Assembly (NCBI GenBank): GCA_007859995.1
Contig: SMSL01000007.1
Location: 1 to 64,000, forward strand
Reading direction: 5' to 3'
DNA length: 64,000 nt
From: Candidatus Brocadiaceae bacterium S225
Lineage (GTDB): Bacteria; Planctomycetota; Brocadiia; Brocadiales; Scalinduaceae
Part shown: positions 42,500 through 51,503 of the stretch, in pieces
Layout of the letters: every line of letters starts with the position of its first letter
How positions within the stretch are numbered: position 1 is the stretch's first letter
Notes under the pieces: generated by a model
Told to the model about the DNA's origin: nothing
Database searches by the model: none
What the model saw: the letters and a program-made list of their open reading frames with translations, nothing else
Translations under genes and position numbers: made by a program

Positions 42500-42703
42500 A
42501 TGGCAAAGATTCAGATTTCTGAAAATGAGAGCTTGCGTGAGGCTGTTAGAAGATTTAAAAAAATGTGTGATAAAGAGGGTATAATAAATCAATCAAAACG
42601 TTATGCCTATTTTGAAAAACCGTCTGATAAGCGTCGACGTGAAGCGAGCAGGAGAATTAAAAACATAAAGAAGGCTCAGAATCCAAATGCAAATATTATT
42701 TAG
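42500..42703 (+). CDS. rpsU: 30S ribosomal protein S21
   Basis: 67 residues, highly basic: SENESLREAVRRFKKMCDKEGI then KRYAYFEKPSDKRRREASRR, the S21 signature. It helps 30S pick mRNAs. A weak promoter, TTGACG then TATAAC, lies about 60 bases upstream. The following 332 bases (42704-43035) hold no gene, repeat or RNA structure that I can support. Confidence 0.95.
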   Translation: MAKIQISENESLREAVRRFKKMCDKEGIINQSKRYAYFEKPSDKRRREASRRIKNIKKAQNPNANII

Positions 42704-43035
42704 CTCGTAATATTTGCAATTTACTAGTGATTCCAGGAAACGATCTTAAAGTCAGCTAAAGCGACACATCATATCGAGTGCTGCGAATCTATATAAAACA
42801 TTACCGTATAGATATCACTTCCATAATGACTTATCAATAATATAGACTCTCGTTACTCTTTTACGTCAGAATATATTTCAGGTCACATCCGTTTAGTAAC
42901 TTTTCATCTCGGACTTCCAAGCTGTTTAAAATCTACGGTATTGAGTCGGGTGATAAAAATTACAGCAATCTTGGGACTATAGAATGCTCTGCTTTTTTCT
43001 TTGACACTAAATTCCTACCTGATAGATTATATAGA

Positions 43036-44004
43036 ATGACTACCGTTTCAACTCAAAAAATATGGTTAGAATCACACAGATACTACCCCTTTAGTTCCTA
43101 TTTAAGGGAAAATTTCTCCGTAAAGATTCACAAAGTGTCAATTCATGCCGGTTTTACGTGTCCAAACAGGGATGGATTGGTGGGTGTTGGTGGGTGTACT
43201 TACTGTGCTAATGAAAGCTTCAGCCCAAATGTACGGGAAACCATCTCACCCATAAAAGAGCAGGTTGAAAAAGGTGTGGAGTATTTAAAAAGAAGATATG
43301 GTGCGGAAAAGTTCATTGCCTACTTTCAGGCCTTTACAAATACATATGCAGATGTTGATACGCTAAAGGCTCGATATGATGAAGCGTTGTTAAACAAAGA
43401 TGTCATTGGTCTTTCTATTGGGACGAGACCTGACTGTATTACGGATGAAATACTGGCTCTTATTTATACGTATACTAAAAAATACCACGTATGGGTTGAG
43501 TATGGCCTGCAATCGATTCACGACCGTACTTTGCAATTGGTAAATCGTGGGCACGATTACGACTCTTTCGAAGATGCCGTTATACGTACGAAAAACAGGG
43601 GCGGCATAAAAATATGTGTTCACGTAATCCTTGGTCTTCCCGGAGAAGACAGGAATGACATGATGGAAACAGCCCGAACAGTTTCTTCCATGGGTATTGA
43701 CGGAATAAAACTTCACCATCTGTACATTGCGAAGGACACGGCGATGGCCGAAGATTACGCCAATGGCAACATTAAGATATTGAAAGTGGAGGAGTATGTC
43801 TCACTTGCCTGCGATTTTTTAGAAAGAATTTCTCCGGACATAGTTGTGCAGAGACTAGTTGGTGATACACATGGCGACTCCTTAATTGCACCCGTCTGGA
43901 AAGCAACCAAGGGTGAAATATTTGCCGCAATTACCAATGAATTAAAACACCGCAATTCATATCAAGGCTCCAAATATACGCCATCATACCCTGCGTTACC
44001 GTGA
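43036..44004 (+). CDS. TIGR01212-type radical SAM protein (YhcC-like)
   Basis: 322 residues. The radical SAM cluster Cys are spaced C-x11-C-x2-C in GFTCPNRDGLVGVGGCTYC (about 41-56), as in YhcC-like proteins. Other family segments: YFQAFTNTYADVDTLKARY, GLSIGTRPDCI, WVEYGLQSIHDRTLQLVNRGHDY, HVILGLPGEDRNDMM, and GIKLHHLYIAKDT. The natural substrate of the family is not settled; tRNA or small-molecule modification has been proposed. Confidence 0.92.
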   Translation: MTTVSTQKIWLESHRYYPFSSYLRENFSVKIHKVSIHAGFTCPNRDGLVGVGGCTYCANESFSPNVRETISPIKEQVEKGVEYLKRRYGAEKFIAYFQAFTNTYADVDTLKARYDEALLNKDVIGLSIGTRPDCITDEILALIYTYTKKYHVWVEYGLQSIHDRTLQLVNRGHDYDSFEDAVIRTKNRGGIKICVHVILGLPGEDRNDMMETARTVSSMGIDGIKLHHLYIAKDTAMAEDYANGNIKILKVEEYVSLACDFLERISPDIVVQRLVGDTHGDSLIAPVWKATKGEIFAAITNELKHRNSYQGSKYTPSYPALP

Positions 44005-44106
44005 ATATAAGGGCTTTAGACCTAATCGTGCGAGAGCAATAATGCTTGACATGACAAAGTTTGGATAGATATAATTCTTAATCCTTGTTTACAACCTGAC
44101 TTGAAT

Positions 44107-44178
44107 GCGGGCGTAATTCAGTGGTAGAATACCAGCTTCCCAAGCTGGGTGTCGTGGGTTCGAATCCCATCGCCCGCT
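44107..44178 (+). tRNA. tRNA-Gly (CCC)
   Basis: Complete cloverleaf: acceptor GCGGGCG/CGCCCGC, D loop TTCAGTGGTAGAA, anticodon stem CCAGC/GCTGG with loop TTCCCAA (anticodon CCC), T arm GTGGGTTCGAATCCCAT. CCA is not encoded. It is the only feature in the 342-bp gap 44005-44346. Confidence 0.95.
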
Positions 44179-44346
44179 CTATGCAAACAATAATTTAGTA
44201 TTTGTGAATTTCAGTATTAAATCTTTTGCCGGATAGAAAATTCATCAACTTGTAGATTCTGTTTGTTATTGCTTGCCGGCAGACAGGTAAGCTTTGCATA
44301 TGAGAAGATTTATTGAATAATGTAAATTTGAAGGAGAGAGCGTAGG

Positions 44347-45090
44347 TTGAGAAATATTCCAGTTTCAAAAGTGTTTGGTAGCGCAGTTATGATGTTTCTG
44401 ATCATGATCTTCCTGACAGGATGTGCTACAAGTGACAGAACCGGTAAGTACCCTCCTCCAAAATTTAAAAAGGAATTAGATTCATTAAAATCTAATACAA
44501 TTACTCAAAAATCTACAAGATATACGATAAAAAAAGGTGATACTATTTGGAGGATTGCTAATAATCATGGTGTTTTGCCTGACGAAATTATTAAAGCTAA
44601 TAATATCAAAAATGTTGAGAATATAAAACCCGGACAACAATTGATTATACCAAGAGGTGTTACTGTTAGCAGCGACGCACCTGAACGGATGGCTCCGGTG
44701 TACAACAGGAATTTAAATGAGTCATTTCAATGGCCGATACGTGGTAAAATATTGTTCGGTTTTGATAAATGGATAGATGGGTATATGAACAAAGGAATCG
44801 ATATAGAGGCTGTTAACGGACAGCCTGTGAAGGCATCAAAAAGTGGAGTAGTCGCTTTGACCTCGGATACACCTGACGGATGGGGCAAGGTTGTCGTGCT
44901 TCAGCATGATGACGGTTCTTACACATGGTATGCCTATAATTCCAGGATACTTGTAAAAAAGGGAGAGTATGTTATTCAGGGACAGACCATTACAGAGGCA
45001 GGCGGTACCGGGAGGGCAAAACAAGACAAACTCCATTTTAAAATATTTTTAAGTGGAGTACCGGTAAATCCGATATCTCACTTACGGTAA
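44347..45090 (+). CDS. LysM/M23-like lipoprotein, degenerate active site (NlpD/EnvC type)
   Basis: 247 residues. Lipobox LTGC (C26), LysM domain at about 58-102 (YTIKKGDTIWRIANNHG), and a C-terminal M23/LytM domain. Two metal ligands are replaced: the usual HKGIDI is NKGIDI and the HxH histidines read YAYN and LHFKI, so only one His remains. It should therefore be an amidase activator such as NlpD rather than a peptidase. TTG start after AAGGAGAG. Confidence 0.85.
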   Translation: MRNIPVSKVFGSAVMMFLIMIFLTGCATSDRTGKYPPPKFKKELDSLKSNTITQKSTRYTIKKGDTIWRIANNHGVLPDEIIKANNIKNVENIKPGQQLIIPRGVTVSSDAPERMAPVYNRNLNESFQWPIRGKILFGFDKWIDGYMNKGIDIEAVNGQPVKASKSGVVALTSDTPDGWGKVVVLQHDDGSYTWYAYNSRILVKKGEYVIQGQTITEAGGTGRAKQDKLHFKIFLSGVPVNPISHLR

Positions 45091-45170
45091 TACCTCCGTG
45101 ATAATGCACTCCATATTTCTCTACTTTAATACAAAAGCATTGGCCCCCCCGAAGGAGTAAAAACAAATAG

Positions 45171-45189
45171 CCGTGGGTGAAGCCCACGG
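45171..45189. repeat. short REP-like hairpin
   Basis: CCGTGGG/CCCACGG with loop TGAAG, between the LysM lipoprotein and HIT genes. A common type of dispersed palindrome. Confidence 0.5.
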
Positions 45190-45241
45190 ACTTAGATAAA
45201 TAAAATTTATTTTAAACCTGAAAGGGTGAAAGAGTAAAGTT

Positions 45242-45715
45242 ATGAAAACCATTTGGGCGCCCTGGCGCAAGGAATTTATCTTGAGCAGAAAAGAGGAAAA
45301 TTGTTTTTTCTGTGATGCTATAAAAGACAATCAAGATCGTAAAAATCTGGTCTTGTACAGAGGCAAGGAGTGTTTTTGTATTCTAAACAAATATCCATAT
45401 AATAATGGCCATTTAATGATAACACCAAACCTGCATAAAGACGATTTGACAAAATTGAGTAATTCGGAAATGCTGGAATTCATGACATTAACCAGGGATG
45501 TAAAGGATGTCTTGAGTAATAAAATGAACCCCGATGGTTTTAATTTAGGGGTTAATCTTGGTAAGGATGCCGGAGCTGGTGTTGTAGGCCACATACACCT
45601 ACATATAGTTCCAAGATGGAAAGGTGATACAAACTTTATGCCCGTTATTTCCGATACTAAAGTAATTCCACAATCACTCGATGATTTATATGTCGAGCTG
45701 AAAAACTGTTTTTAA
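45242..45715 (+). CDS. HIT-family nucleotide hydrolase/transferase
   Basis: 157 residues: starts MKTIWAPWR, typical of this group; a CFFC pair near residue 21 may bind zinc; HIT motif HIHLHIVPRW near 117 holds the catalytic His triad. It is related to Ap4A phosphorylase-type or FHIT-type enzymes acting on dinucleoside polyphosphates or AMP derivatives. Single gene between short gaps. Confidence 0.9.
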   Translation: MKTIWAPWRKEFILSRKEENCFFCDAIKDNQDRKNLVLYRGKECFCILNKYPYNNGHLMITPNLHKDDLTKLSNSEMLEFMTLTRDVKDVLSNKMNPDGFNLGVNLGKDAGAGVVGHIHLHIVPRWKGDTNFMPVISDTKVIPQSLDDLYVELKNCF

Positions 45716-45890
45716 TCTTACAAAGTAATAATAAATTGCAATCATTGGAGATATAACTTTTGCCTGCCAAACCTCGGTTAAGATAAAAAAGTTGAACCTG
45801 GATGATTGTTGTAATAATATTGCAGAGGCGATAAAACATTATATAATTCACAGGAACATTAGTATAAAACTTAAAGAAAGGTATATTTTT

Positions 45891-46505
45891 ATGGTTAAGA
45901 TTGAAGACGGGTTCGAAAATAGTGAACAGATATGTAAGATGATTGAGGATGTTGTTGAAGAACTGGGTATTAATCAGAAGCTGGAAGAGATTACTATTAA
46001 ACACACTCCCGCAGAATCTCCTATAGACATGAACTATCTCAGCTCAGACAATGTCTCTCTGGTGTTGGAAATAGTGGATTCTTTAGAGAACCTTGAGGGT
46101 CGGGTCAGGCATGAGCTTATGCATGTGGCTGACCAGTTAAACGAGAAGTTTAAGCATAGAGACAGCCTTGTGCCTCCCGAAGGTACCGGGGCATTCAGGC
46201 GGTACAAATACCTGTGGAATGTGTATATTGACAGCCGTCTTGTAAAGAGTGGTAAGCCTTCCTATGATACTCATGAAGCCAGGGAAAAAGAGATGGAGGA
46301 GTGCTATCCGGAACTGAGTGCAGGCCTTCGGAAGAAGTGTTTTGCCTTTCTCTGGGGATTGGGACTTCTTGATTTCGAACAAATCTCTTCTATGAGCTAC
46401 GATCTCTTTTCGACGTTTGAGGAGCTACGGTTTCTAGCTGAATCACATGGTGAGAAGCAGGTTACGTTTGAAACAATGGAAGAGCTGAAGAACTATGGGA
46501 ATTAA
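45891..46505 (+). CDS. putative zinc metallopeptidase (HELMH)
   Basis: 204 residues from the ATG at 45891, which has AAGAAAGG upstream; a TTG at 45792 would add 33 residues. Residues about 92-96 read HELMH, the HExxH zinc signature, followed about 35 residues later by WNVYIDSRLVKSG and then DTHEAREKE, which could give the third ligand. No signal peptide is present. No named family is recognised. It may be a cytosolic metallopeptidase or an HExxH-bearing protein with no catalysis. Confidence 0.65.
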   Translation: MVKIEDGFENSEQICKMIEDVVEELGINQKLEEITIKHTPAESPIDMNYLSSDNVSLVLEIVDSLENLEGRVRHELMHVADQLNEKFKHRDSLVPPEGTGAFRRYKYLWNVYIDSRLVKSGKPSYDTHEAREKEMEECYPELSAGLRKKCFAFLWGLGLLDFEQISSMSYDLFSTFEELRFLAESHGEKQVTFETMEELKNYGN

Positions 46506-46511
46506 ATACAA

Positions 46512-46555
46512 AAACCCAAGTCAAAACTGGGGAGGAAATGTTTTGACCTGGGTTT
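46512..46555. terminator. bidirectional terminator between convergent genes
   Basis: AAACCCAAGTCAAAAC (46512-46527) pairs with GTTTTGACCTGGGTTT (46540-46555), one mismatch. On the minus strand it is followed by TTTTTG. It separates the HELMH gene and the convergent porin gene. Confidence 0.75.
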
Positions 46556-46678
46556 CTACACAAACTTTAAAATTTGTGCAGCGTAATAACTACAAACTTA
46601 ATTCTATATAATACTCCGCCTGCCAGCAGGTAAAGACCGTTATGATAGACGGATAATAAGAAAAACAATTAATTAGCA

Positions 46679-48187
46679 TTAGAAAACGTATTCAACACCT
46701 AAAGCAAGTATAGTTTCATCATCATTCGTTAACCTTTCACCATCGTCTTTTGTACGAAGTAGACCCATGCCAGCTTCCTCCTGACCTTGTGAAACATTAT
46801 ACTTATTGTACCTGACTTCAGGTCTGATCAAAAGATTTTCTGCAATTGTGATATTATGCGTGTACGTCAATGAATACATTGATATGCCGAATCCCTTTGC
46901 ACCGTCATCATCATCAAAATACTCGTATCTGAAGGCACCCTGTTGATTATCGGTGAAATCGTACATGGCATATACTACAGCTGCCCACCAGTGAGCGCTG
47001 CTATCTTGACTATTAGTGCCATTGGGATCAGTAGGACCAAGATTATTTTTAGCACGGCCATGGTCCCAATTAAATCCAAGGCTTAGCTTATCAACTTGTG
47101 GTAATGAATAGGTCATTACGATATCGTACATAAATACATTATCACTCTCGTGCTTACCACCAAAAGTGGCAACTGTACCTGTTTTAGATGTTTCTGCTCC
47201 GTTTATTGCGGCCAGAGAGATGAAGAAATCGTCATTCGGCTGGTATGAAAGGTAGGCTCCGTATGACTTCCCTTCGTTATTATCAATGTAGCTATCCCAT
47301 CCATTAACATAGTAGAGTTTCAAACCCCATTTGTCACTTGGGAGGAATTCAGATACATCGAAGCTAATACCCATGTGTGTGAATGGTATTGCATTATTGT
47401 AAACCATACCATGCGTGTAATTCGGGTTACCTATGTTTTCTACGAGCTCATAGCCAATCCATGTGTACATTTTACCCATGGTAATTGGAACATGCTTCCC
47501 GAATACCGGTGCATTCCAGGTAATATTTGCCGCCGCTATTGCAAATCTATTATTCGTGCTATCCCCAGTGTGCGTGTCGCCAGCACTGTCAGTAGTAATA
47601 CCGGTACCAATGGTATCATTACCTGGACCAAAGAAAGTAATTCTTTGAGCTTTTTCACCCCAGTATGTATGCATCTGCCAGCCGATTGGGTGTTCGTCGG
47701 TTGCTTGCTTATCTATGAACATTGCAAAGTTTTCAAGGGTAAATGTGTTGTCATCATTTTCGCCAATATAATTTACCTTTGCATTTCCATTTCTGTTTGC
47801 TTCTTCACCGGCGTTTCTCAGGTTATACATGAAATTGGTGTCGATAAAACCGGTAACAGTCGTACCTTTGAACAAACCACCCAAAATTGCAGAACCCGCC
47901 ATCGCTTCTTGTACTGCAGAAGAGATGTCTTCCTGCATTATTTCAGCTCTGATCTCATCTTTGAAATCAGCCTTCATGACATCTCTCAGGCCAAGTGTTG
48001 CTTCTTGAATGTCAGCCTTTGTTTCGCTTTTAAGTTCAGCCAGCAGTTCCTGCTTGAGTTCAGCCTTTAATTCCGCTCTAAGCTCTGCCTTAAGCGCTTC
48101 CATATCTGTGCTCTGCGCAAAAGATATACTGCCGAACACCAAAACAGCGATCATTGGTAACAACAAATAAAATTTCATTTTACCCAT
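46679..48187 (-). CDS. outer-membrane porin with N-terminal coiled coil
   Basis: 502 residues. Signal peptide (LLPMIAVLVFGSISFAQ), then a coiled coil at about 28-90 built on KAELRAELKAELKQELLAEL and related heptads, then a beta-barrel ending in GVEYVF. Abundant Asn, Gly and aromatic residues fit a major porin; similar proteins are prominent in anammox bacteria. Its size and coiled coil parallel the porin at 7075-8493, but the operator palindrome is absent from its upstream region. A good AGGTAA lies before the ATG. Confidence 0.8.
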   Translation of the reverse strand: MGKMKFYLLLPMIAVLVFGSISFAQSTDMEALKAELRAELKAELKQELLAELKSETKADIQEATLGLRDVMKADFKDEIRAEIMQEDISSAVQEAMAGSAILGGLFKGTTVTGFIDTNFMYNLRNAGEEANRNGNAKVNYIGENDDNTFTLENFAMFIDKQATDEHPIGWQMHTYWGEKAQRITFFGPGNDTIGTGITTDSAGDTHTGDSTNNRFAIAAANITWNAPVFGKHVPITMGKMYTWIGYELVENIGNPNYTHGMVYNNAIPFTHMGISFDVSEFLPSDKWGLKLYYVNGWDSYIDNNEGKSYGAYLSYQPNDDFFISLAAINGAETSKTGTVATFGGKHESDNVFMYDIVMTYSLPQVDKLSLGFNWDHGRAKNNLGPTDPNGTNSQDSSAHWWAAVVYAMYDFTDNQQGAFRYEYFDDDDGAKGFGISMYSLTYTHNITIAENLLIRPEVRYNKYNVSQGQEEAGMGLLRTKDDGERLTNDDETILALGVEYVF

Positions 48188-49217
48188 AATTTACCTCCCC
48201 ATAAAAAAATAAAAATCCTATAAAATAGTAGTGTGAACAATATATCACACTAAATACACATACTCTACAAGCATTTGAGCCAAGCTATAACGGCGAATAT
48301 CAACACAAAAAACATCTAACTGCCAATATTATGCCGCCAGTAACTAAAGCAAAAAACAAGAAAAGTCAAGAGAAAAATCATGCCACCGGCAAGTCCTATC
48401 AGACTTCCGGAGGGAAAATTATGGACTATCTAAGTGATTATTTATGCAAAAAGCATAAGTTGAATCAGTTTAAATTTGCCGATGGCCATGAATTTTAAAG
48501 TATCTATATATTTATATTTAAATAATGAATTTATAAATCGTAGTTAGGAGCCAGAATGACATCGCAATAGCAGAGCCAAAAGATATATATTTCTCATAAA
48601 AATATTAAGTAATACAGTTTCTGTATCTAAATCCTTATGTTTAGGAGGTCATCTGAGTTACAGAAGGTATGTATTATCAAGGACATACGATGGCGGTCTA
48701 TAACAAAGTTATCATAATCTATTGTCGTCAGAATATAATAATATCATCTCTGTTGTTTTAGATTTTAAAAGAGTGACACATGATAGAAAAGTGTCAAGCA
48801 TGCGCCAATTAGGTGTGGATTTGCTACTAACGGTAGAATATTTAGAAATTACTGATATAAACAGGAATATTATAAGTATAGGAAACAACAGAAGTTGTGG
48901 CGTTCTCAGTGTATTTAATAATTGCTTTATTAAATTATCAGATTTTGTCGCATCAGATTGTTGACAAAAAAACCATAAACTGGGAACTGGCAAATATCAG
49001 CCTATATTGAGTTGCTGCTAAACAAACCATAAATCGTATGTGCTAAAATCAGGCTGATAGGTGGTTATAATGAGATAGGTGATCACAATGAGATGGGTGA
49101 AGAAGCTGGCTGCTATTCACATCTTGCAGTACAGGATAAGGTTGCAGGGCAGTGCTCAGGACAAAGAAAAACGTTAAGCCTGTCTGTTTTGTGAAGTATT
49201 ACTAATGGAAAAGCCTG
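48188..49217. other. large gap with no convincing gene
   Basis: About 1,030 bases. Two overlapping frames near 48712-48993 lack codon pattern and family resemblance. A 29-codon frame, ATG 49088 to stop 49177 (MRWVKKLAAIHILQYRIRLQ...), has AGGTGATC upstream and could be a small protein. The left part, next to the porin start, is the likely porin promoter region. No known RNA was recognised. Confidence 0.45.
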
Positions 49218-49583
49218 TCAGCTGTCTTTCTCTTTTTCTTTCTTAAATCCCTCTTTTACCTGAGCGCAGTTTTTATCTTTTTCTTTCTTGATTTTTTCTG
49301 CAACCTGAGCGACGAATTCAGGATTACCCTCCGCTGCCGCTTTTTTCTTTGCGTCTTCTTTCAGTTTTTTAACATCAAAAATATCACCCAGGCACTCTTC
49401 TGCAGCGCTGCACCATACCACACATGTAGGAGCCGCGTCTTTAAATACGGTTTCGCCACATTTACAGTCGGCTTTTTCCTCGTCGCTCCAGATTTCAATC
49501 ATGCTACCGCATTTTGGGCACTTTCTTTCAAGTGGTTCGGGTACCATGGTCTTCATGCTGCCTGGACATCTGACTTTTGCCAT
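49218..49583 (-). CDS. Cys-rich zinc-ribbon-like protein
   Basis: 121 residues. Nine Cys residues in the first 65 (KVRCPGS, KCPKCGS, DCKCGE, TCVVWCSAAEEC) suggest a metal-binding region. A Lys/Glu-rich helical tail (KKEKDKNCAQVKEGFKKEKEK) follows. The role is unknown; it has no operon partner. Confidence 0.65.
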   Translation of the reverse strand: MAKVRCPGSMKTMVPEPLERKCPKCGSMIEIWSDEEKADCKCGETVFKDAAPTCVVWCSAAEECLGDIFDVKKLKEDAKKKAAAEGNPEFVAQVAEKIKKEKDKNCAQVKEGFKKEKEKDS

Positions 49584-49834
49584 TTTAACTACCGCCTATT
49601 TCTTATAATCGCAATAATTTAAAATAATTACACAATACTAAAAAAAAAATATTAAATCGTCAAGTAGTTTTTATAGAGAACCTATTGTACACCTGTAAAA
49701 TGGTGCGATTCAATCTATTTTTTTGTATGCTTTAAATATTTAAAAAGAATTGACAACTAAAGAAATATGTGCGAAAAAAGGATCGATAATTCCAATAGCG
49801 TAGTATTGTTAAATTATGGTTTTTATCAGCAGTG

Positions 49835-49986
49835 TCCGGTTAGGTTTTTGCGTAAGCTGCATTTATTGTCCCAAACCTGTCATTCCCGCATTCTTTTAGC
49901 GGGAATCTAGTTTGAACCGACCTTTTAGATACCCGATAAAGGCATTCGGGTATGACAAAAACAGCATAAGCAAAAACCTAACCGGA
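49835..49986. mobile_element. MITE-like element with 25-bp terminal inverted repeats
   Basis: The left arm 49835-49859 starts TCCGGTTAGGTTTTTGC and the right arm 49962-49986 is its inverse with two mismatches. Inside, 49879-49956 is copy B of the GTCATTCCCG...CGGGTATGAC repeat of 4491-4567. It has no gene inside and lies directly against the nnrE region. The longer upstream ATG for nnrE at 49986 lies at its right end and is rejected. Confidence 0.7.
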
Positions 49987-50021
49987 TGGCGCTGGGTTTT
50001 TATACACTTAAAGGTTGTTTC

Positions 50022-50708
50022 ATGAGTATTATTAAAAGTGCATTAGGGAGGGATGAAATAAGAGAGATTGACCGGAAAGCAATAGAAGAGTATGAAATTC
50101 CCGGAATTATATTAATGGAAAATGCAGGTAGAAATGTCGCAGAAGAGGTTTTGAAGATGCTGCCGGAGACCGATAAGGCTAGAGTGGCAATTTTTTGTGG
50201 AAAAGGGAATAATGGTGGTGACGGTTTTGTTATTGCCCGCCACCTTTATAATAAAGGAGTGGGCGTTTCTGTGTACTTAACAACTGCGGTATCAAGTGTT
50301 CTTTCTGACGGTGATGCCTCGACAAACTTGAAAATTTTGCTGAATATGAATCTTGAAATAAAAGAATTACAGGAAGGGCATATCGGGGAAATTGGGAAGG
50401 CACTTCATGGTTATAATGTAATTGTTGATGCAATCTTCGGGACAGGTTTAAGAGGCGAGGTAAAAGAACCGGTAAGGACACTATTAGCAAAAATTAATGA
50501 GACCGACATACCTGTCGTATCTGTTGACATACCTTCCGGGTTGAGTTGTGATGATGGTGTTGTACTTGGAACTGCAGTTAAAGCAACTAAAACAATCACA
50601 TTCGTTGCTGCAAAAACAGGCTTTTTTAAGGAATGCGGCAAAGAATATACCGGAGAACTGATAGTGTCAGACATAAGTGTACCTAAGGAGCTGATTAAAT
50701 TTACTTAA
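50022..50708 (+). CDS. nnrE: NAD(P)H-hydrate epimerase
   Basis: 228 residues from the ATG at 50022 (AAAGG upstream). YjeF N-terminal domain: EYEIPGIILMENAGRNVAEEVL, GKGNNGGDGFVIARHL, DAIFGTGLRGEV, VSVDIPSGL. It interconverts the R and S forms of hydrated NAD(P)H so that NnrD (19736-20614) can repair both. It is a separate gene from NnrD. Confidence 0.93.
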   Translation: MSIIKSALGRDEIREIDRKAIEEYEIPGIILMENAGRNVAEEVLKMLPETDKARVAIFCGKGNNGGDGFVIARHLYNKGVGVSVYLTTAVSSVLSDGDASTNLKILLNMNLEIKELQEGHIGEIGKALHGYNVIVDAIFGTGLRGEVKEPVRTLLAKINETDIPVVSVDIPSGLSCDDGVVLGTAVKATKTITFVAAKTGFFKECGKEYTGELIVSDISVPKELIKFT

Positions 50709-50743
50709 TGAAACCTTAGTTCCTTTTACATAATTTTTAATTG

Positions 50744-51058
50744 CTATTGTTTTAGAAGTACTTTTTCTTCAAGTACCGCCATTCGGTGCAGTATATCTGC
50801 CGTTACCGCGTCTTCCCGTTTCAAACGTTCCATCTCCTTTTTGATATCTCCAATTTCAACATAAATCAGATCGATTCTTCTGTTTGTGTCATCAATTCGC
50901 CTGCTATTGCCAAGAACATTTTCATTAATCATTACCATCTGTTTTTCCAGGGACTCTTGACGAATACGTATTTCATTTATCCCTTCCTGCAGTTTACTGA
51001 GCTCAGGTAAAATCAGGGTTTTGATACTGTTTACAATGTTTTCTTTAATATCAGACAT
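50744..51058 (-). CDS. small coiled-coil protein
   Basis: 104 residues, nearly all heptad-like helix (KTLILPELSKLQEGINEIRIRQESLEKQ; RRIDDTNRRIDLIYVEIGDI). No family is recognised. It is 30 bases downstream of the sulfur-carrier gene and may be in that operon. GAAGG precedes the ATG. Confidence 0.6.
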   Translation of the reverse strand: MSDIKENIVNSIKTLILPELSKLQEGINEIRIRQESLEKQMVMINENVLGNSRRIDDTNRRIDLIYVEIGDIKKEMERLKREDAVTADILHRMAVLEEKVLLKQ

Positions 51059-51088
51059 TTTGTACCTTCTCGAATAATCCTGAAAAAA

Positions 51089-51391
51089 TTACCCTTTCTG
51101 TTCACCGGTTACCATGCGTCCACCTGCAATTGCCGGGACTATTGAAATTTGATCTCCATCATTGACCTGAGTTTCCTGATTATCTTTAAATCTTATATCT
51201 TCATCATTAAGGTAGAAATTAATAAACCGTCTGATTTGTCCGTTTTCATCGCAGAGACGTTCCTTAAACCCTTTGTGATTAATTTCAAGATTATCAATCA
51301 CCTCTTTAATAGAATTACCTTCTACAATAACCTCTTCTGATCCGTTTGTTAACGACCTTAATGGTGTTGGAATCCTTACTTTAACCGGCAT
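51089..51391 (-). CDS. ThiS/MoaD-like sulfur-carrier protein with C-terminal extension
   Basis: 100 residues, beta-grasp fold: VKVRIPTPLRSLTNGSEEVIVEG, then FINFYLNDEDIR, then DGDQISIVPAIAGG at 78-91. ThiS, MoaD, CysO and HcyS end in Gly-Gly, which is activated to a thiocarboxylate. Here nine residues (RMVTGEQKG) follow G91 and must be cut off before activation, as known for HcyS and some CysO-like proteins. Same strand and 112 bases downstream of the threonine-synthase-like gene, thus under the SAM riboswitch. Confidence 0.88.
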   Translation of the reverse strand: MPVKVRIPTPLRSLTNGSEEVIVEGNSIKEVIDNLEINHKGFKERLCDENGQIRRFINFYLNDEDIRFKDNQETQVNDGDQISIVPAIAGGRMVTGEQKG

Positions 51392-51503
51392 GATGAATCC
51401 TCTTTCTTTTTAATAATATAGGTTACTTTTGGAATATTACTCTTTTTTCCCTACTGATCGAAGCACTGCATTTTATGCAATCTTATGTATTTTGTCAAAA
51501 AGT

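Noticed and set aside
48712-48993. overlapping frames on both strands in the large gap
   Set aside because: Neither has coding character, a domain or a ribosome binding site; antisense pairs of similar length are typical of chance.
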